A stretch of DNA of 64,000 nucleotides from Malachius bipustulatus (lineage: Eukaryota; Arthropoda; Insecta; Coleoptera; Melyridae), in NCBI GenBank assembly GCA_910589415.1, contig OU342637.1:42748162-42812161 (forward strand). Reading direction: 5' to 3'. The notes beneath the pieces are model-generated. The model was not told where the DNA came from and ran no database searches. It saw only the letters and a list, made by a program, of their open reading frames with translations. The position numbers were made by a program, and so were the translations under genes. Positions 10,981-20,439 of the stretch are shown piece after piece; positions within the stretch are counted from its first letter, which is position 1, and every line of letters starts with the position of its first letter.

Positions 10981-11218
10981 TGTTGGATTTCAAAAATTCA
11001 GTCGACAAACTTTGCTGCTAGACATCTGCATTCCTAGCTCATTGTTATTGTTTCTAGAAATATTCAGTTGTTTGTCGTTGTCAAAATAAATAATTAATTA
11101 TTATCTGAGTGTCAAGGGTAGACCCAATTTAAATAAAACTTTGCATTCCTTTTCTAAATAAAAAGCAGTGAACATTAAAACTGAGTTGTTCTTTAATAAC
11201 CATCTAATTAATCCATTA
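10981..11218 (+). repeat. Copia 3' LTR
   Basis: 238 bp, differing from the 5' LTR only in an A-rich run (AAAATAAATAATT versus AAAAAAAAAAATT). It is followed by TCAAT at 11219-11223. Confidence 0.92.
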
Positions 11219-11223
11219 TCAAT

Positions 11224-11258
11224 GAGGTCTTGCAGGCATTCCCAGACCAGTTTTGATC
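11224..11258 (-). pseudogene. Non-LTR RNase H fragment, upstream piece beyond the copia insertion
   Basis: The minus strand reads SKLVWECLQDLID in the frame that continues at 6055 after the copia element is skipped. This piece ends at the target duplication 11259-11274, so it is the 5'-truncation point of the non-LTR copy. Confidence 0.8.
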
Positions 11259-11345
11259 TGAGTGGTATTTTGCTGCTTCGGCAGTTGGTGGTAAAGCTGC
11301 TAGGTTGCATTTACTTTTTGCTGATGATTTAGCGAAACGTTTATA
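11259..11345 (-). pseudogene. Middle piece of the cysteine-rich gene
   Basis: The minus strand reads KCNLAALPPTAEAAKYHS. An LPPT..A...H motif just before the EWGW/CXC tail is typical of the same dispersed insect protein class as 4956-5400. The match breaks at the non-LTR insertion. Most of the usual protein middle is absent between this piece and the N-terminal piece at 11365-11586, so the gene is internally deleted as well as interrupted. Confidence 0.55.
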
Positions 11346-11364
11346 TCTGCATCCATTCAAACCG

Positions 11365-11586
11365 TCACTTGTAGCTGTGTCCCCGTATAAAGATATTATA
11401 AATACATGTTATTAAATACATGTTTAACATGACCTCATTTTCTTTGTCTTCCCTCGTATTCGCGGATTTCCGAAGAGTTTGTACCCCTTTTTCTTTAATG
11501 ACGCGATTTTCGTTGAGGTCCAACTGGTCCAAGGCCTCTTTACAGACGAAGCAGTCACTCATTTTGGAACACTGGTCGTTTCCCAA
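11365..11586 (-). pseudogene. N-terminal piece of the cysteine-rich gene
   Basis: A minus-strand ORF of 73 codons reads SDCFVCKEALDQLDLN, then VIKEKGVQTLRKSANTRED. A CxxC start followed by a KEKG.QTL block is the usual N-terminus of the dispersed protein class whose C-terminus is at 4956-5400 (recognised from memory). Order and strand agree with one original gene lying between the inverted-repeat arms. The tail of this ORF (after about residue 50) loses resemblance and ends in a stop. Confidence 0.55.
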
Positions 11587-11807
11587 CTGATCGAATGACT
11601 TTTTTTGGGATGTGTTTCCAGATTTTCACGAACAGGCTAATATTTTTTTTTAAGTGCATATATTTTCTAGGCTTGTCTAGACACGTTTTCATTCGTTTAA
11701 CAACATCTCAGACAAACCTTATCTATATACGGCAGCCCTATTTTGGAGCGAGTCGGCCTGGGTTATCGCTTACCTGAGAAACCTAATTGGCCCGATCTCA
11801 CCTTAAT

Positions 11808-12281
11808 GACTTTGACGCACTACTGCGCAACAATAATTGGTCCGATTAATGAGATATCGTTATATAAATGTTCGTAGTTGTAAGCGCTACAAGTTTTGTG
11901 GGAACAATTTTTGGATTGCGATTGAAAAAAAGGAGTTATTCCGAAAATACCAATTTTTCATCCCCCTTGTTCTTAATGAATCACCTGTAGGTCATTAAAT
12001 ATTGCAAATACGAAAAAATGTCACATATGCAAATTTGTGGAGAATGTTTTTCTGAATAAAGTAAGTAATGACACTTTTTTCGGTAAAATGCGAATTAACG
12101 TCGTAAAGTGCAAAAACTCCATCCACCCCTAAAACCAATATGGCGGCTAATTCACAAGGGGTAGGAGGTCGCATTTTTGGATTTAGACTCTCCATGGACT
12201 ACCCAACCCCCACACAAAATATTTTCTTTTCCGCATGAAATGCATAATTCGATGCCTTTTTCGCCTAATTTGACTGGACTA
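11808..12281 (+). repeat. Right arm of long inverted repeat
   Basis: This is the inverse partner of 4103-4565, readable from GCACTACTGCGCAAC (inner) to CTGGACTA (outer). Divergence between arms is low: small indels and a few percent substitution by eye. A minus-strand reading of the outer part gives VKLGEKGIELCISCGKENI, faintly like the KEKG block of the enclosed gene; I regard this as unproven. Confidence 0.85.
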
Positions 12282-12344
12282 ATAAAGCCGGTCGATGACA
12301 ACGAATAATGAAGAAAACAGAAGGCAAGTATACTCAAGGATTAA

Positions 12345-12444
12345 TTCATAAAAATAATGAAATGTAGGTCAATGAGTATAAGCACACAGAGTGCAATTGC
12401 TAGCCTGTTAGGTGGGTTCGGAGCAATCCTCCATCGCCCATAAC
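12345..12444 (+). repeat. Direct repeat, right copy (~100 bp)
   Basis: Same sequence and orientation as 3703-3802. It is too long for a transposase-made target duplication, so it is more likely a flanking repeat, or part of the element carried on both sides. Confidence 0.9.
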
Positions 12445-12851
12445 TTTTCTTTTTTCTTTCTTTACTGTAAATAAGTGTTGAACTGGTATTATAGTAATTT
12501 AATAAAAAAAAGGAATCTACTCGAAATATACTGGCGAAAATACTCAAAATTGCTCTTAAATAAAAAAAATCCAATAATAATTTATATCGATGTGTGAGAC
12601 AGTTTTTATTTTTTAAGGGTATTAAGTTATTGCAAATAATAAAGAAGTTTTTTTAGCAGCACTTTTTAAGTTATTTATTATGTGAATTTTTCCAATACAT
12701 TGAAGTTAAGTACCATAAAGATTGTTTACTAAGTTGGAGGTTGCTTGTATACTTATTAGAATGAGATTGGTAAGTAGATATTAACAATATCATAGTAAAA
12801 TTAACATAATTATCGTGAGCTAGATTTGTCTTTCAAGATTTGATCCTACTT
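12445..12851. other. AT-rich stretch downstream of the FAAH2-like gene
   Basis: No coding or repeat structure seen. It probably holds the 3' UTR of the minus-strand gene that ends at 12852; AATAAA-like words in minus orientation are present, but a cleavage site cannot be chosen. Confidence 0.4.
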
Positions 12852-12956
12852 TCACCATTCACTTTCTGAAGGCGGTGGAAGCCATCCACCAAAACATTTT
12901 TCCAGTTCTTCGGCTACGGCAAAACATAGCCTGTCTTGATTTGGTGCTGCAATTAC
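12852..12956 (-). CDS. FAAH2-like amidase, last coding exon
   Basis: 105 nt, 34 codons plus TGA, in phase 0. The exon opens after a TTTTATTTTAG acceptor. The peptide starts VIAAPNQDRLCFAVAEELE and ends GWLPPPSESEW. The V(I/V)AA..QDRLC.AVAEELE...GGW pattern is the C-terminus of insect fatty-acid amide hydrolase 2-type proteins, amidase-signature serine hydrolases that cleave fatty-acid amides, usually membrane-associated. A 56-bp intron (12957-13012, GTACTATAAT...TTTTAG on the minus strand) separates it from the previous exon. The catalytic Lys-Ser-Ser residues would lie in upstream exons not recognised in this window. Confidence 0.85.
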   Translation of the reverse strand, partial: VIAAPNQDRLCFAVAEELEKCFGGWLPPPSESEW

Positions 12957-13012
12957 CTAAAATAAAAATAAAAGTATTACATTCTTTCTTAATTCTTTGT
13001 TTATTATAGTAC

Positions 13013-13195
13013 CTGAAGTCCTATCGGAATTCCATTTTTGTCTAAGCCGCATGGCACATGCGTAGCTGGTAATCCTAAGGTATTAAAAATAACAACAAAT
13101 AATGCTCCTGGTGACTTGAAATACATTTGATTGTGCCGAACTGCACCGCTTGGAAATGTGGGAATCAGTAATACCCCATTGCAGCCCAGTTTCTC
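13013..13195 (-). CDS. FAAH2-like amidase, penultimate coding exon
   Basis: 183 nt, 61 complete codons in phase 0, bounded by a TTTCTAG acceptor and a CAG/GTACTA donor. Key blocks are LLIPTFPSGAVRHN, ALFVVIFNTLGLPATHVPCGL and GIPIGLQ. The NxLGLPAT.VPxGL..xGxPIGxQ stretch is the classic C-terminal part of amidase-signature enzymes and joins in frame to the last exon. The frame is intact, so this looks like a functional host gene or a recent copy. The upstream intron is where a BEL element and two foldbacks sit. No earlier exon was recognised to the right, so either the intron is very long or the gene is truncated. Confidence 0.85.
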
Positions 13196-13398
13196 CTAGA
13201 AATATACAGGTTGAATAATGTAACGAAAAATTCATTTTCTCAGTTAATATTTGAAAAATTTAAAAGCCCGAAACAGGTCAATTTTTAAATTTAATTTCTG
13301 TTCTATTTATATAACATTTTTGAATTATTATAACAGAAGTAATTGCCAAAAATTATAGTTAATTGAAAATTCTTAAGGGCTATACAGGGTGTCCCACG

Positions 13399-13403
13399 AC
13401 ATG
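13399..13403. other. BEL target-site duplication (left), ACATG
   Basis: ACATG here and at 20440-20444 flank the two BEL LTRs precisely. Confidence 0.92.
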
Positions 13404-13816
13404 TGTTTGGGGTTCTTATCACAGGCGCAATTATTTTTACGACTGTCTAAGACGCCGGCGGTAGGGTACAGAAAACAGCTTTAGTTCCTGTAATTCCCAA
13501 TAAACGCGGATTAATGAATAGTGGCGGTGTAGCGATAAATACGGGTAAAAGAATTATATATTGATAAGGATAAGAAGTAATTAGGGAAAACAAGCGGGTA
13601 CTTACAGTTTGGATGACAACAGCGAGCGTGCGAATGTAGCGGAGCGCGGAGCGATATTTTTGCGTGCGACCGTCTCGAAGGGTTAATCTTCAGTCTCTCT
13701 TCACCTCACCTGTAGGTTCTTCCTTCAGGGGTGCGGGGCGAGTATCGATGCGTCGTATTTGCACTCTGCCGTCCGGAACACAGGCGGGTGTAGGAACGGG
13801 AAATGGGGACGGAACA
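13404..13816 (-). repeat. BEL 3' LTR
   Basis: 413 bp. On the plus strand it runs TGTTTGGGG to GGAACA; on the element's own strand it runs TGTTCC to CCAAACA. It is the same as 20027-20439 by eye. Confidence 0.95.
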
Positions 13817-14021
13817 TTACCGCCCACCAAAATTACAATGTAATTTTCCGAAAAAAAATGAAAGCGAATTTGCGAATTTGAAAAATGACTATTAAAATAA
13901 AGATTTACTTTGCAGCACTTGCGTAGCGAATAATAAGCGAAGAAGGCGAATTAAATGTGAATTTCTTAAAACTTACAGCAGTTGCGATATTTACAATTAT
14001 AAATTGATAAGAGGCTGCTCA

Positions 14022-17000
14022 TTACTGACAGGGTAATGGGCAGAGCTTGACTAAAGGTCTTGTTAAAACCTTGTCAGCGGTGCGAACTGAAGCCACACGG
14101 GATATCTTGTCGGCTCCCGGGTGTAATTGAACTATTCGGCCTAGTTTCCATTTTAAGGGGGGAGCGAGTTCATCTTTTATTAGGACAAGGGTCCCGATGT
14201 CCGCAGACTCAAAGAATTGGCGACCAGCCCATTTGCCACGTTGATATAAGGTGTGCAGGTATTCATTTCGCCAGCGCGACCAAAACTCGTGATGGAGGCG
14301 TTGAATCAACTGCCACCGAGAAAGACGCGATAAAGACAAATGTGATAGGTCGGGGTCCGGAGCAGCTGTTAGAGGTTCTAGGGTCAAGAAATGACCTGGC
14401 GAAAGCGTGAGTAAGTTATTGGGGTCAGATGAAAGGCTGCAAAGCGGGCGCGAATTGAGCAGCGCCTCCACCTGAACACATAATGTGGAAAGTTCCTCAT
14501 AAGTGAGGATTTGGGTTCCAATGACGCGGTAAAGGTGGGTCTTAACCGATTTAATTCCACTCTCGGCAAGCCCTGAGAAGTGCGGCGCGGAAGGAGGATG
14601 AAAGCGCCATTGAATAGCTTCACTATCTGCGGCCTCTTTCATATAAGACATAAGGTCTTTATTACCACCAACAAAATTGGTGCCGCAGTCATTATAAATC
14701 TGAGAGCATCGCCCTCGTCGGGCAATAAAACGACGTAGCGCAGCGAGGAACGTCTCCGACGACAAGTCAGAGGCCACTTCCACATGTAACGCCTTAGTGG
14801 CGAAGCACACAAACAGGCAGATGTAAGCCTTTTGGGTCTTACTTCCGCGACGGCGCGATAAAAGAATGGGAAACGGTCCGCCGTAGTCAACACCAACCAC
14901 GCTAAAAGCCTTTAATTGGGTCACCCGAACGGCCGGCAAATCACCCATGGGGGGTTCGACGGGAATGGGACGCGTGCGGAAGCAGCGGTTGCATTTGCTT
15001 AGGATGCGGCGAATAACCTTGCGAGCAGACAAAACCCAGAAATTTTGCTGAATTAGATATAGCGTAGTATTAACTCCGGGGTGCGAGTGGGTATCATGTA
15101 TGAAGCGGACTATCAACTCGGTGAGTTTATGTTTCTGCGGAAGTAGAGCAGGATGCTTGGCTTCCATAGGCAAAGGAGAATGAACCAAACGACCACCTAC
15201 TCGAAGTATTCCGTCAGCGTCAATGAAAGGCGATAATTTCTGTAAATATTTTGGGCACAATTGTCCCTTGCGTATCTGAGCAATTTCAGATTTGAAATAT
15301 GAGGACTGAACGTCCTTGACCATGACCATTAAGGCTTGGTGTAAATCAGCATCAGTTAAAGTGAGTGACCTTCGATCGTGTCCTCGAGCGTTCTGGACAA
15401 ATCGAAAACAATATGCCAGGATGCGTTGTATTTTTAGCAGCGAAGAATGTTGAAGAAGTAAATGATCTACAATAGAAGTACTTACTTCAGCAACTAAAGA
15501 AACGACCTTGCCCTCAGGCAGGGAGTCAGCGGAGATAGCGGAAACGAGAAGATCTTCAGGCCACATGGATGGCGGTTCTTTAAGCCAGGGAGGCCCCGCC
15601 CACCAAAGGGAACATGACAGCAACTGCTCTGGCGAAAGACCTCGAGAAGCGGGATCAGCGGGATTGTCAGCTGACCTGACATGCCGCCAACAATCGGGAG
15701 GAGTCGTGTCTTGTATATGGGCAACCCGATTGGCCACAAAGGTCTTCCACCGATGCGGTGAGGACTTTATCCAGGACAAAGCGACTGTGGAATCACTCCA
15801 GGCAATTACCTTATTGAAAACCAGGTGGTTGCGAAACGTCTCAAGAACAAATGACACTAGATCTGCCAATAACACGGCTGCGCACAGTTCCAGACGAGGA
15901 ATAGATATTCGTTTCAAAGGAGCGACCTTGGATTTTGCCATCACTAAAGATACAGAAATGCGTTGTTGATCATCACGAAAGCGGAAGTAAATTACTGAAG
16001 CATAGCCGGCTTCAGAGGCGTCGCAGAATGCGTGCAGTTGACACTCGACGAAAGATTGCGGTTTAAGACATCGATTTATCTTTACGTGAGACAGCTGCGA
16101 TAAAGAGGCCTTATAGTTCTGCCATTGAGAACATATTTCAGCCGGCGGTAATTCATCCCAGCCCAATGCCAAAGACCATAGGCGCTGGATGAGATGTTTA
16201 GCGAAGAATGTTAAAGGTGACAGAAACCCCAGAGGATCATAGATACGGGCAACTTCCGATAAAATAGACCTCTTGGAGCACTGTGTGTGGACCGCGTTGA
16301 CATGAAAGGTGAAAACGTCCGGATTGGACTGCCACTGGAGGCCAAGAATTTTAAAAATCATTTCTGCGTCTGGATCAAAATTAGACGAACTGGTCTGACG
16401 ATGATCCTCAGGAATACCATCCAACACAGCTGCGTGATTAGACGCCCACTTACGGAGCTCAAAGCCACCTGAACTCAATAACTGGACAATCTCGTCCCTA
16501 AGTTTTATGGCGGAAGCGATGTCATCGGCACCCAATGCCAAATCGTCCACGTAAAGACTATTATTAATGGCACGAGAGGCTAGCGGAAATTGATTTTGAC
16601 CTTCTGTTGCTAATTGTAGCAAACAGCGAATCGCCAAGTAAGGACTACTTGACACCCCATAGGTGACGGTATTCAAGGAATAAGTCTCGACGGGGTCCTG
16701 CGGCGAAAATCTCCAGCGAATCATTTGAAATACGCGATGAGGCGGAGAGACTAAAATTTGTCTATACATTTGGCGGATGTCGCATGTAAAAACATAGTTG
16801 TACAAGCGAAAGCGTAAGAGTATAACTGAAATATCTGATTGAAGTTTGCTTCCAGTGAGCAAACATGCGTTCAATGAAGTTCCGTTTTCGGCGTTGGCAG
16901 ACGCGTCGAAAACTACGCGTATCTTTGCGGTGCTGCCTTCTGTTTTTAGAACGCAGTGATGCGGGATAAAATAGCAGTTATCAGGCGGCGGTGGAGTAGA

Positions 17001-19271
17001 AAGCTTAGTCATGTGACCAGCATCTAAGTAGTCGCGCATAAAGTTGTGATAAAGATCACGTACCGAAGGTTGCTTCGATAGTCGACGTTCAAGTGCCAAT
17101 AATCGGCGATCGGCCATTTTGAGTGACCCAGGAAACGACGGCGGCGACGACTTAGACTCCTTAAAGGGGAGACAGACTCCGAAACGACCAGAGGGCGCAC
17201 GGTAGTGCGTATTTGTGAAATTATCCTCCGCCTGTTTATCTTCAGGCGACAGGATTGAGCGATTGGGGATGTCCTCCAACTTCCAGAATTCTCTCAACGT
17301 GTCATTAAGACAAGATTCGGTCGAGACAAAAAAAGAATGCACCTTATGCGTTGTGCTGGAAGAAGTGGGACCTAAAAGTATCCAACCAAAGATTGTGTTC
17401 ATAGCAGCAGGTCTCGTACCATCGCCAGATATGACACCCTCTTTGACTATGCGGGAAAAGACTTCAGCCCCGAGGAGCATATCCACGGGACCGGGAGAAT
17501 GCCACAAGGGATCAGCGAGTTTCAAGTTTTCGAAACAATGAATATTTGAAAGCGGACTAGTCGGTAACTCCGAGCAGATAGAGGGTAACACCATGGCAGC
17601 GACACCCAAATTGGTAGAAGATCCATCCGGACGGATTGAGCAATTTACATATCCGTGCGCAGAGGAGATAGCGGAATGACCCACTCCAGTTATGGACGAT
17701 GAAGACGGAATGAGTTCAAGAGCGAGACGCTTACGACATCTTTCTGTCATGAAGCTAGTTTGACTGCCCGAATCACAGAGGGCTCGAACAGATTGGTAAT
17801 TTCCCCACTTATCACGGACCTGGAATCGCACCGTGGCCAGTAATATCGATTGAGGAGTACCTAAAGCTTCGCCAATGGAAGACATGGCAAGTGGTGGCGA
17901 AGAATGCGTATTAGAAGAACTTGTTGCGGAAGACTCATTTGGAGTTTGAACTTCTTTGTTAGAAATTCTGTCGTCATTTTCCTTAAAGAAATGCAGTAGA
18001 GTGTGGTGCTTACTTGAGCAATGTCTACATGTGGATGTTGAGCGACAAGAGGAGAACGAATGCCCCGAACTCAGGCAGTTCGTGCATAAGTTAGCGGATT
18101 TGACAAATGTAAATCTATTATGAGGAGATAATCCTAAAAATGCGGTACACCTTTGAAGTGTGTGCGACTTGGAGCGACAATGCGAACAATAAATAAAATG
18201 AGCGGCGTTGGGAGACTCGCGAGTGGTAGACACCATCATCACGTGAGGACTACGTCTGTCCTCAGTGCGCCAGTTCACCTTCCCTTTATTGGAATGTGAT
18301 GGCTGTTGCTTGAAAGAAGATGTGGCTGGAGTACTCAAGGCATGGGTCTCCAGTGCTCGACACTGATTGGTCAAAAAAGTAAAAAGATCCTCATAAAGAG
18401 GGAAGTCTTCTTGCGCGAATTTCAATTCAAATCGCTTGCGAGTCGAGTCATCGGTCTTCTGAAGAAGCCAATTTAGCATAGTGAAATTCCACAAATCAAC
18501 TTGCGGGAATTTCTGGAGCGCGGCGGTATTCTCGGTAAAAGAATTGAGAAGATCTCTCATGGAGTGCGTTGAGTCTGGACGACACTTGGGCGCATTAGCA
18601 ATAGCATTCCAATAATAGGTAGCTAAGATTCTGTCATTCTGATAGCGATCAATCAAAGTACGATAAGCGATGACATAATTTTCTTCGGTTAAAGGCAAGT
18701 GACGAACGAGATCCAGAGGTTCCTTTGACAGCGTAGAAATTAGATATTGGAATTTATCTATTGAGGATAAATCGGAATTATTATGGATAAGCGAGTTAAA
18801 AATGTCATAGAAAGAATGCCATAATTTGAGGTCTCCATCAAAACGGGGAAGATCAATTTTAGGAAGACGCACATTGCATCGAGTTCCACCCACTGACTCT
18901 AGCGACCCATTCGAACCTCGCCCATCTGGCAAGACAGCGTCAGGTTTCCCAACCAAGGAGTCAGAATCTTTAACCTTAGGTTCTGATTGCGATAGACGTA
19001 ACTGAATACCTTTAATTCCAAAATATACCCCATCAATTTGAGCGATTTGATCGCAGAACAATTTCCACTGATCTGATGTTTCATCAACTAGCGTGTCTGT
19101 AATGACTAAATGAAACCCCCTGTATAGACTTTCTGCTGAGTCTAAAGCTGCGAGAAATTTAAATTTTTCGTCAACAGATGTACCTGCATTCGAACCTAAA
19201 TCTAAAATCGACTGTAGCCTAGACAACATAATTTTGCCGGTAGACAAAGCCTTTTCCATTGTGAGAGACAT
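14022..19271 (-). CDS. BEL/Pao Gag-Pol polyprotein, 1749 aa
   Basis: A single ORF from ATG at 19271 to the stop at 14022 covers all BEL/Pao domains in the family order. Residues ~130-320 are the DUF1759-type gag (LPRFDGDLKLWHSFYDIF). Residues 361-428 hold a cysteine/histidine zinc-knuckle array (CSHC, CTNC, CRHC). Aspartic protease LCDSGSQTSF is at 498-507. Reverse transcriptase runs from about 760 to 950 (KIRVVFDAS, CDIRQMYRQI and catalytic YVDD at 907-910). An A17/RNase H-like part (FCDASEAGYASVIYF) follows. The integrase zinc domain has H-H-C-C in HDTHSHPGVN...CNRC, and the integrase core has GVDYGGPF, YNDCGTNF and a following E. A DUF5641-like end is last. Length and order match active family members. 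The product is expected to be self-cleaving and to act in cytoplasmic particles. Gag and Pol share one frame, so no frameshift is needed. Confidence 0.95.
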   Translation of the reverse strand: MSLTMEKALSTGKIMLSRLQSILDLGSNAGTSVDEKFKFLAALDSAESLYRGFHLVITDTLVDETSDQWKLFCDQIAQIDGVYFGIKGIQLRLSQSEPKVKDSDSLVGKPDAVLPDGRGSNGSLESVGGTRCNVRLPKIDLPRFDGDLKLWHSFYDIFNSLIHNNSDLSSIDKFQYLISTLSKEPLDLVRHLPLTEENYVIAYRTLIDRYQNDRILATYYWNAIANAPKCRPDSTHSMRDLLNSFTENTAALQKFPQVDLWNFTMLNWLLQKTDDSTRKRFELKFAQEDFPLYEDLFTFLTNQCRALETHALSTPATSSFKQQPSHSNKGKVNWRTEDRRSPHVMMVSTTRESPNAAHFIYCSHCRSKSHTLQRCTAFLGLSPHNRFTFVKSANLCTNCLSSGHSFSSCRSTSTCRHCSSKHHTLLHFFKENDDRISNKEVQTPNESSATSSSNTHSSPPLAMSSIGEALGTPQSILLATVRFQVRDKWGNYQSVRALCDSGSQTSFMTERCRKRLALELIPSSSSITGVGHSAISSAHGYVNCSIRPDGSSTNLGVAAMVLPSICSELPTSPLSNIHCFENLKLADPLWHSPGPVDMLLGAEVFSRIVKEGVISGDGTRPAAMNTIFGWILLGPTSSSTTHKVHSFFVSTESCLNDTLREFWKLEDIPNRSILSPEDKQAEDNFTNTHYRAPSGRFGVCLPFKESKSSPPSFPGSLKMADRRLLALERRLSKQPSVRDLYHNFMRDYLDAGHMTKLSTPPPPDNCYFIPHHCVLKTEGSTAKIRVVFDASANAENGTSLNACLLTGSKLQSDISVILLRFRLYNYVFTCDIRQMYRQILVSPPHRVFQMIRWRFSPQDPVETYSLNTVTYGVSSSPYLAIRCLLQLATEGQNQFPLASRAINNSLYVDDLALGADDIASAIKLRDEIVQLLSSGGFELRKWASNHAAVLDGIPEDHRQTSSSNFDPDAEMIFKILGLQWQSNPDVFTFHVNAVHTQCSKRSILSEVARIYDPLGFLSPLTFFAKHLIQRLWSLALGWDELPPAEICSQWQNYKASLSQLSHVKINRCLKPQSFVECQLHAFCDASEAGYASVIYFRFRDDQQRISVSLVMAKSKVAPLKRISIPRLELCAAVLLADLVSFVLETFRNHLVFNKVIAWSDSTVALSWIKSSPHRWKTFVANRVAHIQDTTPPDCWRHVRSADNPADPASRGLSPEQLLSCSLWWAGPPWLKEPPSMWPEDLLVSAISADSLPEGKVVSLVAEVSTSIVDHLLLQHSSLLKIQRILAYCFRFVQNARGHDRRSLTLTDADLHQALMVMVKDVQSSYFKSEIAQIRKGQLCPKYLQKLSPFIDADGILRVGGRLVHSPLPMEAKHPALLPQKHKLTELIVRFIHDTHSHPGVNTTLYLIQQNFWVLSARKVIRRILSKCNRCFRTRPIPVEPPMGDLPAVRVTQLKAFSVVGVDYGGPFPILLSRRRGSKTQKAYICLFVCFATKALHVEVASDLSSETFLAALRRFIARRGRCSQIYNDCGTNFVGGNKDLMSYMKEAADSEAIQWRFHPPSAPHFSGLAESGIKSVKTHLYRVIGTQILTYEELSTLCVQVEALLNSRPLCSLSSDPNNLLTLSPGHFLTLEPLTAAPDPDLSHLSLSRLSRWQLIQRLHHEFWSRWRNEYLHTLYQRGKWAGRQFFESADIGTLVLIKDELAPPLKWKLGRIVQLHPGADKISRVASVRTADKVLTRPLVKLCPLPCQ

Positions 19272-20005
19272 AGCGAATTAGCGAATTAATAAAAGTTAAA
19301 TTTTCTCAATTGAAAATGCGAGTAAAAGAAGGATGATGCGTGAATAATAGAATTATTCTTCTCTGAACTTATAGGTATATCAGTATATACCTACCGACAC
19401 CAACACCAACTCAGCTTGAAAATAATCAATAATTTCCAAACCAGTATACCACCTCGACGTAATATTTTCGGAGACCGGGATTAGTAAAATTGTTAAAAGT
19501 TGCCTGCACGTGCAAGGTGCAAACACAGTAGCGAGAGAGAATAAAACGTAGTGGTGTGAGGTGAGACGAGGACGGGTTTTTATTACCCCAAGGCAGACTA
19601 CACTTTTCAAGCAAGGGGTGTGGGTACAAAATATTCACCAAATATTTTTCAGCAATACGTATAGGTACCTAATTAATTAAGATCGATCGAATAGTTATTA
19701 CATGCGGTAATTATTTTCTAGAATGAAATATTCTAAACACAATTACAATTAAAGAATGATGAAATTTACAAATTTGTAGCAAGTTAACAAATGCTGTAAT
19801 TTCGCGATGAAGTTATTTAATTAATAACTTCGTGACTTCGAAAAAATGAAAAACAAGTATCTATAGCTTATTTTTGCGAATAACAAGTGCGGAAAGTAAA
19901 TAATCAATGCAAAGTAACTTATTGCATTGAAATTTCGACAAAGTGAAATGCGAATGATTTTTTTTTTGAAATGTGATTAATTGATCTGATTTCAATTAAT
20001 GACTT
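19272..20005 (-). other. BEL 5' untranslated leader
   Basis: About 730 bp between the primer-binding site and the polyprotein start, AT-rich, without a long ORF. Confidence 0.7.
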
Positions 20006-20025
20006 AAATCCGGCTCGAAGGACCA
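20006..20025 (-). promoter_or_regulatory. BEL primer-binding site, tRNA-Tyr type
   Basis: The plus strand reads AAATCCGGCTCGAAGGACCA, identical to the remembered 3' end of insect tRNA-Tyr (T-arm, acceptor stem, CCA). The element's strand is therefore complementary over 20 nt. It sits one base from the 5' LTR. Confidence 0.8.
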
Positions 20026-20026
20026 A

Positions 20027-20439
20027 TGTTTGGGGTTCTTATCACAGGCGCAATTATTTTTACGACTGTCTAAGACGCCGGCGGTAGGGTACAGAAAACA
20101 GCTTTAGTTCCTGTAATTCCCAATAAACGCGGATTAATGAATAGTGGCGGTGTAGCGATAAATACGGGTAAAAGAATTATATATTGATAAGGATAAGAAG
20201 TAATTAGGGAAAACAAGCGGGTACTTACAGTTTGGATGACAACAGCGAGCGTGCGAATGTAGCGGAGCGCGGAGCGATATTTTTGCGTGCGACCGTCTCG
20301 AAGGGTTAATCTTCAGTCTCTCTTCACCTCACCTGTAGGTTCTTCCTTCAGGGGTGCGGGGCGAGTATCGATGCGTCGTATTTGCACTCTGCCGTCCGGA
20401 ACACAGGCGGGTGTAGGAACGGGAAATGGGGACGGAACA
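20027..20439 (-). repeat. BEL 5' LTR
   Basis: 413 bp, same sequence as 13404-13816, followed by ACATG at 20440-20444. Confidence 0.95.

Larger units (their letters stand above)
6056..11218 (+). mobile_element. Copia-type LTR retrotransposon, structurally complete, coding-dead
   Basis: The element is 5163 bp with 238-bp LTRs, 5-bp TCAAT duplications, a primer-binding site directly after the 5' LTR and a GAGTGGGAG purine tract before the 3' LTR. The internal order is gag, protease, integrase, reverse transcriptase, RNase H, which is the copia (not Gypsy) order. All frames are broken many times. The LTRs differ at only about 2 of 238 positions, so arrival looks recent although the coding region is wrecked. 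This suggests the copy was already defective when it moved. Confidence 0.93.
13404..20439 (-). mobile_element. BEL/Pao LTR retrotransposon, apparently intact
   Basis: The element is 7036 bp with 413-bp LTRs that look identical by eye, 5-bp ACATG duplications, a 20-nt primer-binding site and one uninterrupted 1749-codon ORF. Everything needed for autonomous movement appears present, so this is among the youngest insertions here. It lies in the same orientation as the FAAH2-like gene, upstream of that gene's penultimate exon. Confidence 0.95.

Noticed and set aside
20002..20026. tRNA-Tyr gene
   Set aside because: Only the 3' ~20 nt including CCA match, and they sit next to an LTR. It is a primer-binding site; genomic eukaryotic tRNA genes do not encode CCA.
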